From Excoecaria cochinchinensis (lineage: Eukaryota > Streptophyta > Magnoliopsida > Malpighiales > Euphorbiaceae), in NCBI GenBank assembly GCA_947683425.1, contig CANTUQ010000055.1, positions 7,074,501 to 7,138,500 of the forward strand: 64,000 nt of DNA, written 5' to 3'. The notes under the pieces are model-generated. The model was not told where the DNA came from. It saw only the letters and a program-made list of their open reading frames with translations, and made no database searches. The position numbers and the translations under genes are program-made. Positions 45,501 to 58,035 of the stretch are shown piece after piece; positions within the stretch are counted from its first letter, which is position 1; the number at the start of each line of letters is the position of its first letter.

Positions 45501-46970
45501 ATTGGTGGCACACATCTCCTAAGATATAACTACGGAATTAATCTGATTGCTAAGATTTTAGATTTTTCTTAGCTAATTATGATTTGTTAGTAAATCAAAT
45601 TTAATTCTATTGTCTAATTAATTTGATTATTGTATTTCGCAAACATTTGATGTTCCCACCATATTTTTTTCTTAGGGGTATAACTTAATTTATTATTATA
45701 ATGAAATGATTTTACCTTCATTATAATTTGAATTTCATAAATAAAATAACCAAAGAAAAACAAAGGTGGTTTTCATTCAAGTAATATTGTGATCACTATT
45801 TTTGAATTTATAACAATAAAATAATTTAAGTATAATTTTGTAACAAGAAAAAAAAAAGCCTAAGAAAATACCATTTCAGTCACTTGGCGTGTGCATTAAT
45901 GGTACAAATTCTCTATTTGCAATTATTATTTGCTATTGTTTCAAGCATTTGGAGCATATAATATTCTTGTGTCATACTATTATGTTGTTCTTGTTCTAAT
46001 GTTTTGCATATGGTTGAGTGTTTTTTTTATCTAATATATGATTGTTTTTGTAGGAACGAGATGCACATTTTGAAGTTTCAACAAAGTTTATTTCTGAATT
46101 GTAGATTAGGATATTTTAATTTTTTGCATTAAGCAATATCTTTTCATCTAATTAATCTTTTGTTTAAATAAATACTTTATATTAGTTGATTGACAATTTC
46201 CTTTACAAAGTTAATTGATTATATAACATTTAATTTAAAGTGTGTTATTTTTAGTGTAATGCATATATGACAAGTATATTTGTCATAATTTGTCGACTTG
46301 TTAGTTCATAAATGACGATATAATATTCACAATTACGATATTAATATTGTCATAAAAAATGTTTCTTAATGAAAATAAAAAGTTGTCACTGAAACTATTT
46401 TTTTGTGACAATTATTTTTGTCCGTATTTATGTCACTAATTTGTAAAATATTATGACGATTTATGTTCATCATTAATATACATTAATTTAACGATAAAAT
46501 ATTTTTCGTCACTTAAAGTATTAGATTTAATGTCGATATGAAATATTTTATAATAATAATTGCATTTATTTATGACGATAATTACGTAACTAATACTTAA
46601 TAGTTTTAATTAGAAGCAGCGTTTCGTCATTAAAAATATTTAATTTCGTGACGAATTTTAAATTTGTCATAAAAAATGCCAATTTTTTTTGTGACGATAA
46701 ACAATATAATGTGATGAAATATAATTTTATTTATGACATAATTTTTGTCATGAAAAGTAAGAAACAAAGATGACGATAATCATTTTTGTCACAAAAAGTG
46801 ATACTTAAGGTGACAAATAACTAAATTGTCACGTAAACCTTTTTATTACGCGCCTACCGTTACGTTCTCTGTGACGATAAAAACTTATCACCTTATCTTT
46901 TTAGCGTCGAAAATTGAATATTTCATGACAATTTTTTTGCGTCATAAAAGGTGTAATTTATTATACTGTG
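42557..46970. mobile_element. Degenerate CACTA-like transposon 1, non-autonomous
   Basis: The left end ccttacaagaaatttt resembles the CACTA terminus CACTACAAGAAA with two changes. The right end aatttattatactgtg is a poor inverted match. Both ends (42575-43310 and 46250-46960) are packed with variants of tgtgacgaaat and its complement atttcgtcac, typical CACTA subterminal repeats. The interior holds a CT-rich stretch at 43320-43520 like a gene's 5' exon, with no recognisable protein, and about 2.5 kb of AT-rich sequence including an open frame at 45133-45459 without domains. I see no transposase and no matching target duplicate, so the limits are approximate. Confidence 0.6.
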
Positions 46971-47296
46971 ATCAGGTAACCATTTGGGTCCTCGTGATCC
47001 TTAATGTGTTCGGATCTTTTTTAAGATCCTCAATGTGAAAATATTTTTGGATGAAAATAAAGAAATTGCTTTTGATCGTACCCACGAGTACTAATGTGTT
47101 CACTCATTATCCGCTACTAAGAGTTTGCAGGCGTATATGTGTGGTTCTCATATGAATGTGATATTGTTATATTATTGAGTATTTTTTTATGGAACTCTTA
47201 TGAATGCAGTGCATAATATAAAGTTATTATGCTCTTATGGAATTTTGATATGCTTGTGACATATGCATGTGTTTTGCCTTAACGGCCGTTGTGAAT
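46971..47296 (+). repeat. 5' LTR of D, segment 2
   Basis: This short LTR piece lies between the two CACTA-type elements. It resembles the region of F's LTR around 58810-58960 (tccgtttggatcc...ggaaataaag), which supports its place in the LTR. Its last bases, aat (47294-47296), are the target duplicate of CACTA element 2. Confidence 0.7.
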
Positions 47297-47314
47297 CACT
47301 ACAAGAAAAATCCA

Positions 47315-47775
47315 AAATAGAGATTGGAAAAATAGAGACGGAAAGCAATTTCTGTCTCTATTTAGAGACGAAAATTACTTTCAAATCAACTTTCCATCTC
47401 TATTTAGAGACGGAAATCATTCCGTCTCTAAATTTGGTCGCTAAAAATGGCGGGATTATTTCCCTCCAGAATTAAAGACGGTAATTAGAGATGGAATAGT
47501 TATTCCATCTCTAAATAGAGACGGAATAACATTTTCATCTCTATTTAGAGACGAAAAATTATGTCTGTTTCTAAAAATAGAGACGGAATAATATTTTCGT
47601 CTCTATTTAGAAACGGTATGGATTTTCAGTCTCTAAATAGAGACGAAAATTGTAGTCCATCTCTAATTAGAGACGAAAATTCATTTTCGTCTTTAAATAG
47701 AGACGGAACGAATATTCCGTCTCTAAATAGAGACGAAATTGGGATTCCGTCTCTATTTAGAGACGAAATTATTTC
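47315..47775. repeat. Left subterminal repeats of CACTA 2
   Basis: Many copies of tagagacgga/gaaa and the complement tccgtctcta occur, often as dyads such as gtctctaaatagagac. In En/Spm elements such repeats are binding sites for the accessory protein TnpA. Confidence 0.9.
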
Positions 47776-50402
47776 AGGGTTTTAAAGTTACCCTTCCTTT
47801 CTTTTTTCCCCTCTTTCTTTTCCCCTCTCTTTTCTCCCCCCTGTATCAGATCGCTGCCCCCTCCCTCCGTTGCTCGAGCCGTCCGCCATTTGGTCCCACC
47901 GCCGTCGTCAAGTAGACGCCGGTGAGCTTATTTTTCCCCCCTCTTGCTTTTTTTCCCCTCTTATTTCTTTCCCCTTTCTCCTCCTATTCCGCTGCCCCCC
48001 TGTACATTGCCCATCGCCGTCCGGTCCCCTTACCACCGACGAGTCGACGCCGGCGTTGTTCTCCGACCCGTCGCGTGCTCCGGCATTCCTCCTCCGGCGA
48101 GATCTGCATCAGGTAATATATTTTTTTATTTTTTGAATTATTATATGTAATATTATATTTAAAATGTAGAATAATTATCTGTTGCTGTGGTTTTTTTGAT
48201 GTTGTTATATTTTTCTTGTATTTAAATTGTTTTAGAATTATATAGATTAGTCAGTGGGAATGATATAACGTTTATTCTAACAGGTTTTAGAATTATAGAG
48301 CAGAGTAGAAGGCAACAATACAGGTTTGGCTCCTTATCATCTTGAATATTTCTCTCTTTCTATATGACTTTATTTTATGGGCAAGAGTCAAAGTTGCTAG
48401 ATTACAAGTTTAAGCTACCCAAGCCATTTTCCAAATGAAAAGATTGCAAACACTTGAACCTTTTTTCACAAAGTAGAAAAGACCTAAACACTTAGACATC
48501 ATTTATAATTGATAAATTTTCATTATTTTGTATGTATATTACAAATTAATGAAATGTTACATATCTATGAGTTTCGAAAAATTAATAAATGAATCTTTTT
48601 TACATATTAATATTAATTTTTATAATTTATATCCATAGTATAAGTATTGACAAAAATAAATTTACAAAAAAAATAAAACTTGATTTTATATTATAAAATC
48701 AAATCAAATCAAATAAACAAAAAAAAAAATGTAACAATGCACTATATAATATTGATAGTAAGATTTGTATTGGCCATAAAATGTTGTTAGCAGAGAAGTA
48801 CTATTTTACTTCTATAGTTAATTTGTTAAAAATGTTTAATTAGTCCAAAAGTGTTTTTAAGGTTTTGAAAATGGGTTCTATTAGAATCTGTTTGCATTAT
48901 TTTTAGAATTCCCATTATATTTGAATGTGTATATTTGTTATGGTATTTGGATTTATTGACTTATATTATAATGGAATGTACCTTTTTTAGTGTTAAATTA
49001 GTGGTGTATGCTTGTAATTTATGTTATGTGACTATTATTTATAATTGTGTTGTGTAGTGGATTTGTATGTGGTATTTATTTTGTATATTATTTGTGTACA
49101 TATATAGTGTTTTCAAATTGTTGGCTAATTTGCGGATCTAAAAAGGCCGACTTTTTAATTTATGGCCTAAGAAAAGATAAGTCTTTGTAGTTGTTATTCC
49201 CTTCAATAAGTAATCTGCGGATAAATTGAGTCTTTCTAATCATGAAATGTGTGGTTTGCCATGTAAAAAATTACGGTGTATTTATTCTTAAAATATCAAC
49301 TTTAGACTTATTACTTATATTATATTTATTATTGCATGTACCCGTATCCGCCGCAATCGATTTCGCATTTAGCTGTAGAGTGTGCAAAATCTCAGCCTGA
49401 TACCGGTTGCCACACTCGAGGTAATTAAGCTCGTCATATATTAAAATGAAGTTGTTAAGAATACGTATATGATTGCAATAAGTTTTTTTGATTTGAAATT
49501 TTATTTGTGTTAATATTCATTATTCTGTGTATATACATTTGATGATCATGTCGTAATTTGAATGTAATGACTGTAATGACCATGTTTTAATTTGATTGTA
49601 ATTAATTTCAATTTCACATGTTGTAGTTGTATGACTTGAAAGGTTAAATTCATAGTTGTTGGTGAATTTATCCTTTTTTTCTTGAAAGTTTGAGGCGGAA
49701 GGGGAAATGTGATATTGTATTGGTTTATTTATGGAGTTGAGATGTGTTGATATTTTATAGAAGTGTAAAATTTGCTATTGTTTAACAGGGGGATAAGGAC
49801 CCGTATAAGGGAAACTCTGCCCATTTTTTCACAGAATTTTACGCATTGTAATATATGTAAGCAATTTAATTTGTCATGTATGAATTCAATTATATATAGT
49901 TGTCAGCGTAAATGTAATTTTTTTAAATGAAATTATATATCGTGTTTCATGTACCCCACCGTTACCTGTATCGACCACTGATCAGTTCCGCTGCACGCAT
50001 CTTTTCGATCCCCTGCCCCCTCCCTGACCGACTGGTATCTTGATGAAAGGTCAGTTTTTCGATATCAAACTGAATTTGATAATAATAAATATATATGTGT
50101 GTATGAGATTATTATGTATGTATTGTAATCATGTTTATATTATGTGTTGTGCATAGAAATGCTGACATAATTTTTAGTTTGTTGATAATTTATATTGTTA
50201 TGTGTATCCAGGTTTTGATTTATACTTGTTATTATGTATAAAACTTTGTAATAGTGGACTAGATGTGAGAACTTATTGCATAACTAATTATGAATTAATT
50301 TGAGGAAATAGATTTTATAATAGAATTGAATTTAATTATGAGAATTAGAATGGTTTGGTACTAATTATATATTTTTGATTGTTGCACTACAGTTTAACAA
50401 TA
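47776..50402 (+). other. 5' non-coding part of CACTA 2 transposase gene
   Basis: A CT- and GC-rich block (47795-48113) ending in gcatcag/gtaata looks like a 5' exon and splice donor. AT-rich sequence without coding content follows to a likely acceptor (ttgcactacag) near 50392, just before the ATG at 50403. Exon limits are inferred only from these motifs. Confidence 0.45.
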
Positions 50403-52399
50403 ATGAATAATTTAGACAGAAGTTGGATGTATAGAAGACTAACACCTGATGGTTACATTAATCTTGAGTTTGCCGAAGATGTTCAATATTTCATTGAGTA
50501 TGCAAGCTCTCTGCCTGCATATATGGACGGTTTGAAAATTAGATGTCCATGCAAAAAGTGTAAACATCGGTGTTATCTTCCTACGGAGGAGGTGCATCTA
50601 CATTTGCTGAAGAAGGGATTTGTGCCCAATTATTTTGAATGGACAAGGCATGGAGAGCCAATAATGTGTAGGACGTCCAGAAGTTCAGAATTTGGCCGAA
50701 TATAGTTGAATTTGAATTGCATTCGGAATTTGCACCAGATTTGGTCGAATCTGAGTTGCATGGTGGGGGGGAATTTGATGGCAAGCAATGTTTTTGCACC
50801 TGAAAATCCTTATGCCCAAATGGTTTATGATGTAGCGGGAAATACATTTCAACCCAATTTTGGCCAAATGAAGAAGAGGAACCGAACCCAACACAAGATG
50901 TCCATTAGATTTTTGCCATCTGGTGTTTACTCCTGCTCCATGGCTCGAATATTTAAGGAGAGACTGGAACTCAATGGTTTTTTATGGAAGAATATATCTC
51001 AGGAGACAAGAATGTTTTATTTCCAAGAGTTTCGGGTAATTAAATTAAATTATTTATTTATAATTATTGCACCTTAATTCATGTACTATTTAAATTTTAT
51101 ACGTATTGTACAAATACATACATTATGCTTAACCTTTTTCTTTTTGTTTTATATTTCTCAGAAAATTTTTATTGAAATTCCTCGGTTGATCACCTAATCT
51201 ACACTGTATGGGAGAAACGTGCTCGTGTACGTTACAAGGACATGCTTAACAAGTTGCACACCAAGGGTCAACGACCACGGTATATAAATGAAGAAATTTG
51301 GACAAATTGGATGTAGTACTGGTCATCAACGGAGGCCCTCACAATTTCCGATCGGAATTCTACTAATAGGAGGGGAGGAACAGAGGGAGTTAGCGTTTCT
51401 TTACACACTGGAGGAACGTTGTCCCATCGCGAGCATGCTGATAGACTCGTAAGTATTCATACATCTTAATTTATACAAGCTACTTTTTATTGCAATTGTG
51501 TATAATTTATTTCCTCCATACGGAATTTTTTGATTGCAATATATCACATCTTGATAATAGGCTAAATATTTCATCGCATGAAGGAGGATGGGAAAATTAT
51601 TGTGTAAGGAGTTTGAAAAGGATTTTGATTGTGGATAATACAATTCTAAATATATTTTCATGCTTTTTAAACAGGGAGTTTATTACAAATTAAGTGGAAA
51701 TTCTGCTGAAATTTTTTTAATCTATAGCCAAGTGTTATTGTATTTTGAGTTAGAATTGTTTTCGCTAAGTATTAAAATATTAACATATATGAGTATTGTT
51801 GTGGTTTTTTAATATTACTTTTGATACAAATTTAAGGAATATTTTGTTCAAATGTTGTTGACCTATAATTTATTTACAGGAGTCTAGTATGGGCAGAAAA
51901 CCGTATCCTCATGAGTTATTTATGCATACACATACGCGAAATCATGACGGTGTCACATTCGTCAGCGATCGAGCTAAACAAGATCATGTATGATAAACAC
52001 AAATTTTTACTATTATTCTTCTATAAGTTCTTAGTTTTAGATTACTCTTAAATAACATTCGAATAATTTTCATTACAGGAACGGGTACTAGAGAGTCTTC
52101 TGAGTCAGCAGGTAGATGGTTATAATGTCGATCATGCAAGAGTATATTATGACGCAGCTGGCGGTAGGGACCGCCGTGGATGGGTCTTTGGCTTGGGCTC
52201 TTATGCAAATACTTGTTATTCGCATGCCGCTTCATCCTCTATGGCAACGGCGAGTAGATTTGCGACAACTACAAATGAGGTTATTGAGCTTCGCAGCACA
52301 GTCGACCATTTATTGAACCGCATTAATAGGTTAGAGGATTTCATTAGCCGAAATGTTCATGTACCGTCGGCTGATCATCCACAATCACCTCCATCTTAG
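50403..52399 (+). pseudogene. CACTA transposase-derived gene: Transpos_assoc + Transposase_24 regions, no DDE domain
   Basis: The first exon frame (50403-50705) is the transposase-associated domain found at the N-terminus of plant TNP2: DRSWMYRRL, then CPCKKCKHR with a later His, and HLLKKGFVPNYFEWTRHGE. After a frame change, NPYAQMVYDVAG (50810-50850) resembles the next part of TNP2. From about 50925 the match changes to the TNPA-like plant transposase family (Transposase_24, Ptta/En/Spm): WKNISQETRMFYFQEF, then a stretch near 51215-51440 ending SLHTGGTLSHREHADRL. It continues with GRKPYPHELFMHTHTRNHDG (51891-51950) and a C-terminal coiled-coil-like end (52240-52399). The TNP2 catalytic domain expected between them is absent. 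A stop (tag at about 51315) and likely introns make a simple product unlikely. Confidence 0.72.
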
Positions 52400-52584
52400 T
52401 TACTGTTTTAAATTTTTTCAAGTACTTTTGTTTGTAGTCTTACTAAATTACATATATATATTAATACATTACTATTTATACTTTTATTTAATTTACTTAA
52501 TTTTTATTTAATACTTGTTTAATTATATAAATTTTGGCAATTATAGTTTTTTTATTACAAAAAAAAATATGTATTAAAAATAGA

Positions 52585-53095
52585 ATTTGAGACGAAAAAT
52601 ACAGTTAATAATTATAATTAAAAAATATAGTTAAATAATATATTAAAAAAATATGTATTTAATTTAGAGACGGAAAAATGATTTTCGTCTCTAAAAATAG
52701 AGACGAAAATGAATTTTCTGCCTCTAATTAGAGACGAAAAAATTATTTCTGTCTCTAAAAATAGAGACAGAAAGGAAATAGAGACGGAAATAATTTTTTC
52801 GTCTCTAAAATTAGAGACGGAAACGAAATTTTTGTCTCTAATTAGAGACGAAAATTTGGTTTCTGTCTCTAAATTTAGAGACGGAAAACATTTCTGTCTC
52901 TATTTTTAGAGACGGAAATAATTTTACCGTCTCTAAAATAGAGACGAAAACGGCATTTTCTTCTCTAAAAATAGAGACGAAAAATTTTGGTCTCTAAATT
53001 TAGAGACCGCCAAAATAGAGACGGAATTTTTTTGTCTCTATTTTCGTCTCTATTTTCAATTTGAGACGGAATTCCATCTCTATTTTTCGTCACTA
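52585..53095. repeat. Right subterminal repeats of CACTA 2
   Basis: Dense tagagacgaaaa / ttttcgtctcta repeats mirror those at the left end, many arranged head to head. Confidence 0.9.
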
Positions 53096-53116
53096 TTCTC
53101 CTGATTTCTTGTAGTG

Positions 53117-53590
53117 AATGGTCATTCATCTTTTGTTTCTCCACTAAGCGTTATCGCTTAGCACGGGTGTTTTATTCATGCAGGTGTGAAAGTTGTGGAG
53201 TTTTTGAAAGGTCTCTAGCAATCTAGGCCAACACAGTAGGAGAGCTTTTTGAAGAGACTTATGTTTTGTTTATTGTATCTTTTTGTATAATCTAGTAGTT
53301 TCTTTTCTTTATCGTTGTAATCCGCCAGCTGTATAATTTTGTAAAGCTATAAAGACAGATTTTGTACTTCTATATCTTTTGTAATGAATATTCAGTTATA
53401 TCAATGAATGATTTGGATTTCTGTTCGCAGTTTGAGCCCTGTTCTTTCTGATGTATAATGTTTTAGTTTATTCTGTTTATTTTGTTATGGTATGCATGTT
53501 TGTGGTTCGTTTAGGTGACACTCTTATCTATGCGGGATCTCACTTTCTCATATCGGTGAGCTCCCTTACGTATAGGTAGGGGGTGTTACA
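53117..53590 (+). repeat. 5' LTR of D, segment 3
   Basis: It starts with the second copy of the CACTA target duplicate and contains the conserved stem-loop CTAAGCG-TTAT-CGCTTAG (53144-53161). It ends in gggggtgttaca at 53590, directly followed by the primer binding site. Confidence 0.88.
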
Positions 53591-53595
53591 ATTTT

Positions 53596-53608
53596 TGGTA
53601 TCAGAGCC
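53596..53608 (+). other. Primer binding site of element D
   Basis: tggtatcagagcc lies five bases after the LTR end and is complementary to initiator tRNA-Met. Confidence 0.92.
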
Positions 53609-53699
53609 TAGGTTTAAGCGTATCTGGTTGACCGTAGGAAATAGGTATATGTTTAGGACTGTGTTGGCCGAATGTCGATGTCTTAATGTTTTATAGTAG

Positions 53700-56600
53700 A
53701 TGGAGTCTGCGTGTGGGTCCCTCGAGGGGTCAACAGAGAGTGCTAATCCCCAAAAGCAAGATCCGTTTGTGTCTGGTCCTGCTCAGCCAGCTAGGGTGCA
53801 ACCTGAGGTGCCAACCATGCCTTTCAAGGCTATGTTAAAGATATCCTAGGACATGGCTAGGGTTTTAGAGAGGGTGACCGCACCGAGAGCCCCGATAGAG
53901 AGTATGAGGAAGTCTGGGGCGAAAGATTTTTGTGGGACGAGTTTAGATGAGTTCGAGTCAGCAGAGAAGTGGATAGGGAAGGTCGCAAAGGTTTTGGAAG
54001 AGATTCATTGTCCTCCAGATAGGCAAGTGGAATGTGTAGTTTCACTCTTGTAGGATTCTACCTACAACTTGTGGAAGTTAGTCCGTAGGCATGCTCAGTT
54101 GCCTTATCCAGTCACGTGGAAATTCTTTAAGCGGGAATTTAATAGTAAGTATGTGACTAAAGCATTTATAGAGGCACGGTGGGTGCAGTTTCTAAGTCTC
54201 AAGTAGAGAACATTATCTGTGGCGAAATATGAGAAGGAATTTAATAGACTCAGTAAGTATGCTCTACCGGGTATACTCACCTAAGATTTCCGTTGTATGC
54301 ACTTTGAGGCTAGTTTGAATTAGTCTTTGAGAGCAATGTTGATATCTCTGATGAGTGCCCCTGCAGTCAGCTATTATCAGATTGTGCAGGCAGCTTTGCT
54401 AGCGAAATGCTCCGAGACTATTTTGAGAGAGAGATCTCAGAAAGGAATCTCCCTCATGGAGGTTCATCCTTAGGTAAGAGATCCAGGAACCCGCATGCAA
54501 ATTCTCTGGATGAGTCCTCCACTAGTCCTGCTATGAGGGGTATAAGGCAGGGATCTTTGAATGTATCTGGTAGAGGTGGTTCGGGTGCCAGGAGTGAAGT
54601 GGTGCCTAAGTGCTCTCATTGTAGTAAGTGCCATAAGGGCGAGTGCCGTTGGTTGACTGGAGGTTGTTTTCGGTGCGGAAGCATAGACCATTTTCTGGGT
54701 AATTGCACCCAAGTTAAATGAGACCACCCGAGATCAGTAAGAGGCCAGTAGAGCTGGGTCGAATGGCCCTCAAGCTAGTCGGGCCAGAGGTAGAGGAAGA
54801 GGTTGTAGTAGTCGGCCTAGAGATGGAGCTCCATCTGAGTCAGTGCATCGTCCCCAGATGGCGCCAGCTAGAGCTTATGCGTTGAGAGCTCGGGAAGAGT
54901 AGGATGCGCTCGAAGTGATTGCAGGTAAGTTCCTACTCTGTGACACTGAGTTATATGTTCTAATAGACCCTGGGTCCACACACTCATATTTGTGTTCAAA
55001 TAATTTGCATGCTAAGTTTCCTAATGTTGCTCAGTTAGAGTATGAGATTTGTGTGACCAATCCTTTAGGGCAGAGTGTCAATATGAGTAGGGTATATAGG
55101 AATTGGCCTCTAATGGTTCAAGGTTTAGAATTTCAAGTTGATTTGATCGATTTACCTTTTTTGTGAGTTTGATCTTATTTTGGGAATGGATTGGCTGTGT
55201 AAGCATCGGGCTATTGTGGATTGCCATAGGAAGCCAGTGGTACTTCGGAATGGAAATCTGTTTTCTGTTGTTGTAAGAGGATTAGGTTAGGGTTCTCTTG
55301 GTAATGTTATTTCAGCTATGCAAGCTAAGCATTATTTGAGGAAGGGGTGTGAAGCATTTTTGGCAGTAGTATTGGATTCTAGGCGAAGTTATGTAAGAAG
55401 TCAGGATATTCTTGTGGTTAGAGAGTTTGAGGATGTGTTTCCAAAAGAATTGCCTAGTTTACCTCCAGAGAGAGAGGTAGAGCTATCCATAGAGATTATA
55501 CCGGGTACTGCTCTTCTTTCTAAAGCACCTTATCGAATGGCTCATGTGGAATTGAGAGAGCTTAAGACTCAATTATAGGAGCTATTGGATAAAGGCTTTA
55601 TCAGACCCAGTGTATCCCCATGGGGTGCTCCGATTTTGTTTGTCAAGAAGAAAGATGGGACACTAAGGATGTACATTGATTACCCTCAGACTAATAAGGT
55701 TACTGTAAAGAATAAGTATCCGTTACCTAGGATTGAGGACCTTTTTGATTAGTTGAGAGGTGCTGGAGTCATTTTTAAGATTGACTTGCGGTCCAGTTAT
55801 TATCAACTTCGGTTAAAGATTAAAAAGTAGCTAAGACTGCTTTTCGGATGCAATATGGCCATTATTTAGTGATGCCGATTGGGTTGACGAATGCACCAGC
55901 GGCCTTTATGGATTTGATGAACTAGGTGTTTAGACCATATCTCGACCATTTTGTTGTTGTGTTCATTAACGACATCTTGGTATACTCAAAGAATGAGTGT
56001 GAGCATGAAGAGCATCTTCGAATCGTGCTTCAAGTTTTGAGGGATCACCATTTGTTTGCAAAACTTAGTAAGTGTGATTTTTGGCTGAAGGAGGTGTCCT
56101 TTTTGGGCCACATTGTTTCTTCTGAAGGTATTTGGGTGGATCTGTCAAAAGTAGAGGCTATTGTGAATTGGCAGCCGCCGAGGAATGTGCCCGAGGTAAG
56201 GAGTTTTCTGGATTTAGCCAAATATTATAGGTGGTTTGTAAAAGGATTTTCAATTATTGCTGCACCAATGACAAGACTTCTTCGGAAAGGGGTGAAATTT
56301 GTTTTGTCTGACCAATGTCAAGTAAGTTTTGATCAGCTGAAGAGTTTATTGGTTGAAGCTCCTATACTTACTCAACCCACTTCGGGTAAAGAGTACGTTA
56401 TGTATAGTGATGCTTTAGGTGTTGGACTTGGCTGTGTTCTGATGCAAGAGGGTAAAGTGGTAGCCTATACGTCTCGACAATTGAAGCCTCATGAGCAGAA
56501 TTATTTGACGCACAATTTGGAATTAGCTGCTATGGTTTTTGCTCTTAAGATTTAGCGTTATTATTTGTATGGGGAGATGTGCAGGATTTTCACGGACCAC

Positions 56601-56952
56601 AAGAGTTTGAAGTATCTCCTCACACAGAAAGAGTTGAATTTGAGGCAACGTCGGTGGTTAAAGTTATTCAAGGATTATGATTGCATTTTGGACTATCACC
56701 CAGAAAAGGCAAATGAAGTCGCTGATGCGTTAAGTCGTAAGTCGATTTTGACTCTAGCATTGCGACATCATAAGTGGAGATTTGATTCGAAAGGAGCTTT
56801 GATTGCCCAGTTGAAAGCAAGGCCTTCTCTGAAGCAGTTGATTGTGGATGCTCAGAAAAATGACCTGAGATTGCAACAAATGATACAAGTAGCTCAGAGT
56901 GAGAGTTAGATTGACTTTTCTATTAAGGATGGGATGCTAAGTTAAAGAGATC
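53700..56952 (+). pseudogene. Decayed chromovirus gag-pol of element D
   Basis: Starting at ATG 53700 the frame matches C's polyprotein throughout but has about ten stops and several frameshifts. Gag matches include ERVTAPRAPIESMRKSGAKD and VECVVSLL. The zinc knuckle GCFRCGSIDHFLGNC is at about 54660-54710. The protease site LIDPGSTHSY is near 54960. RT begins with PYRMAHVELRELK; the catalytic FIDD reads FIND near 55965, which should abolish activity. RNase H matches (YSDALGVGLG, TDHKSLKYLL) run to about 56760. Most stops are TAG where C has Gln or Trp. The frame reaches the integrase region and is cut by F at 56958. Confidence 0.92.
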
Positions 56953-58035
56953 GTTTGTGTCACACCCCATAAGTGGCCTAATTGGATTTAGTAATTTTTA
57001 ATGGGACAATTAAGGTTAATTGGGTTATATTCAAGTGGAAAGGAGGATTAAATTGCAAGAATTTAATTGAAGTAATTACATATTTTTAGTTAAGTGAGTA
57101 AAGGGTATTTTGGTTTGGACTTAATTGGTAAAAGAGGATTATGTGATTTGTGTAACTGTGCATGTGTGCCAGGTGGATGAGGTGAGTGTATGGGCACGTG
57201 GGTGAGGGAAAGGAGAGTTTTGAATGTTTTGGTTCCTGGAAAACTAAACATATGAGTTTCTCTCTCTTTTGCTCTCTCTCACGTTGGCCATCTCCTTCCT
57301 CTCCATTTTCTGTTCTTTTTCCCCATTGCATGTGTATGATCATCTGTTTGGAGAGCTTGGGTTTTAGGTTTTGAAGCTTCAGCAGGGTAAGTAACTACTG
57401 GTTTTACTTTGGGTTCTTGATCTTCATCTTTTCTGGGATTATTCTGAGATATATATATAGTGGTTCTTGGGATTAACTGGGTATCGGTTTGTCTGTTGCA
57501 AGTACTGGAAGATAGAAGAAAAGAGAAGGGAAAAGATAAGGTGGTGGACTGAGAGTTACAGTGGACATTTTTGGACTTCATTTCCAGGTTTGGGAGTGTG
57601 TCTGTCTTTCTCATTCTTGAATCCAGATTGTAGTTTTGTTGCTAATATAGTTATGAGTGTTGGAATATTGAAATGCATGAGTTATGTAGTGTTCGATACA
57701 TGATTACAGTAGGAAAAGAATGATATGAGTTTGCAAATGAGATGTTTATATATGTATATGAATGTGAAGCTCTGGTTTGGGTCTCTTTCTGTTTATATTC
57801 TGTAATTATATGTTAGGATGAATAAAGTGAGTGAAATGGCTGTAATGGTGCTCAGAGGACTTAAAGGTACGTGTTTGAATGATTATTTCATGAAAAATAG
57901 TTTTATACAAATGGGGTTTTGAATTTGGAGAGTGCTCTGTTTTCTGGATTTTCTGGGTTTATCCACGTTTTTACTGGAAGTTGGTTTTGAGAAGATGATG
58001 GAGTTTGTGAAGAGAAGCAGAATTGTGAGAAGAAG

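Larger units (their letters stand above)
47297..53116 (+). mobile_element. CACTA (En/Spm) transposon 2
   Basis: Perfect 12-bp terminal inverted repeats CACTACAAGAAA (47297-47308) and TTTCTTGTAGTG (53105-53116) are flanked by the 3-bp target duplicate aat (47294-47296 and 53117-53119). Both ends carry dense subterminal repeats of the tagagacgaaa type. The 5820-bp element has one transposase-derived gene but no catalytic transposase domain, so it probably depends on another copy. Confidence 0.95.
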
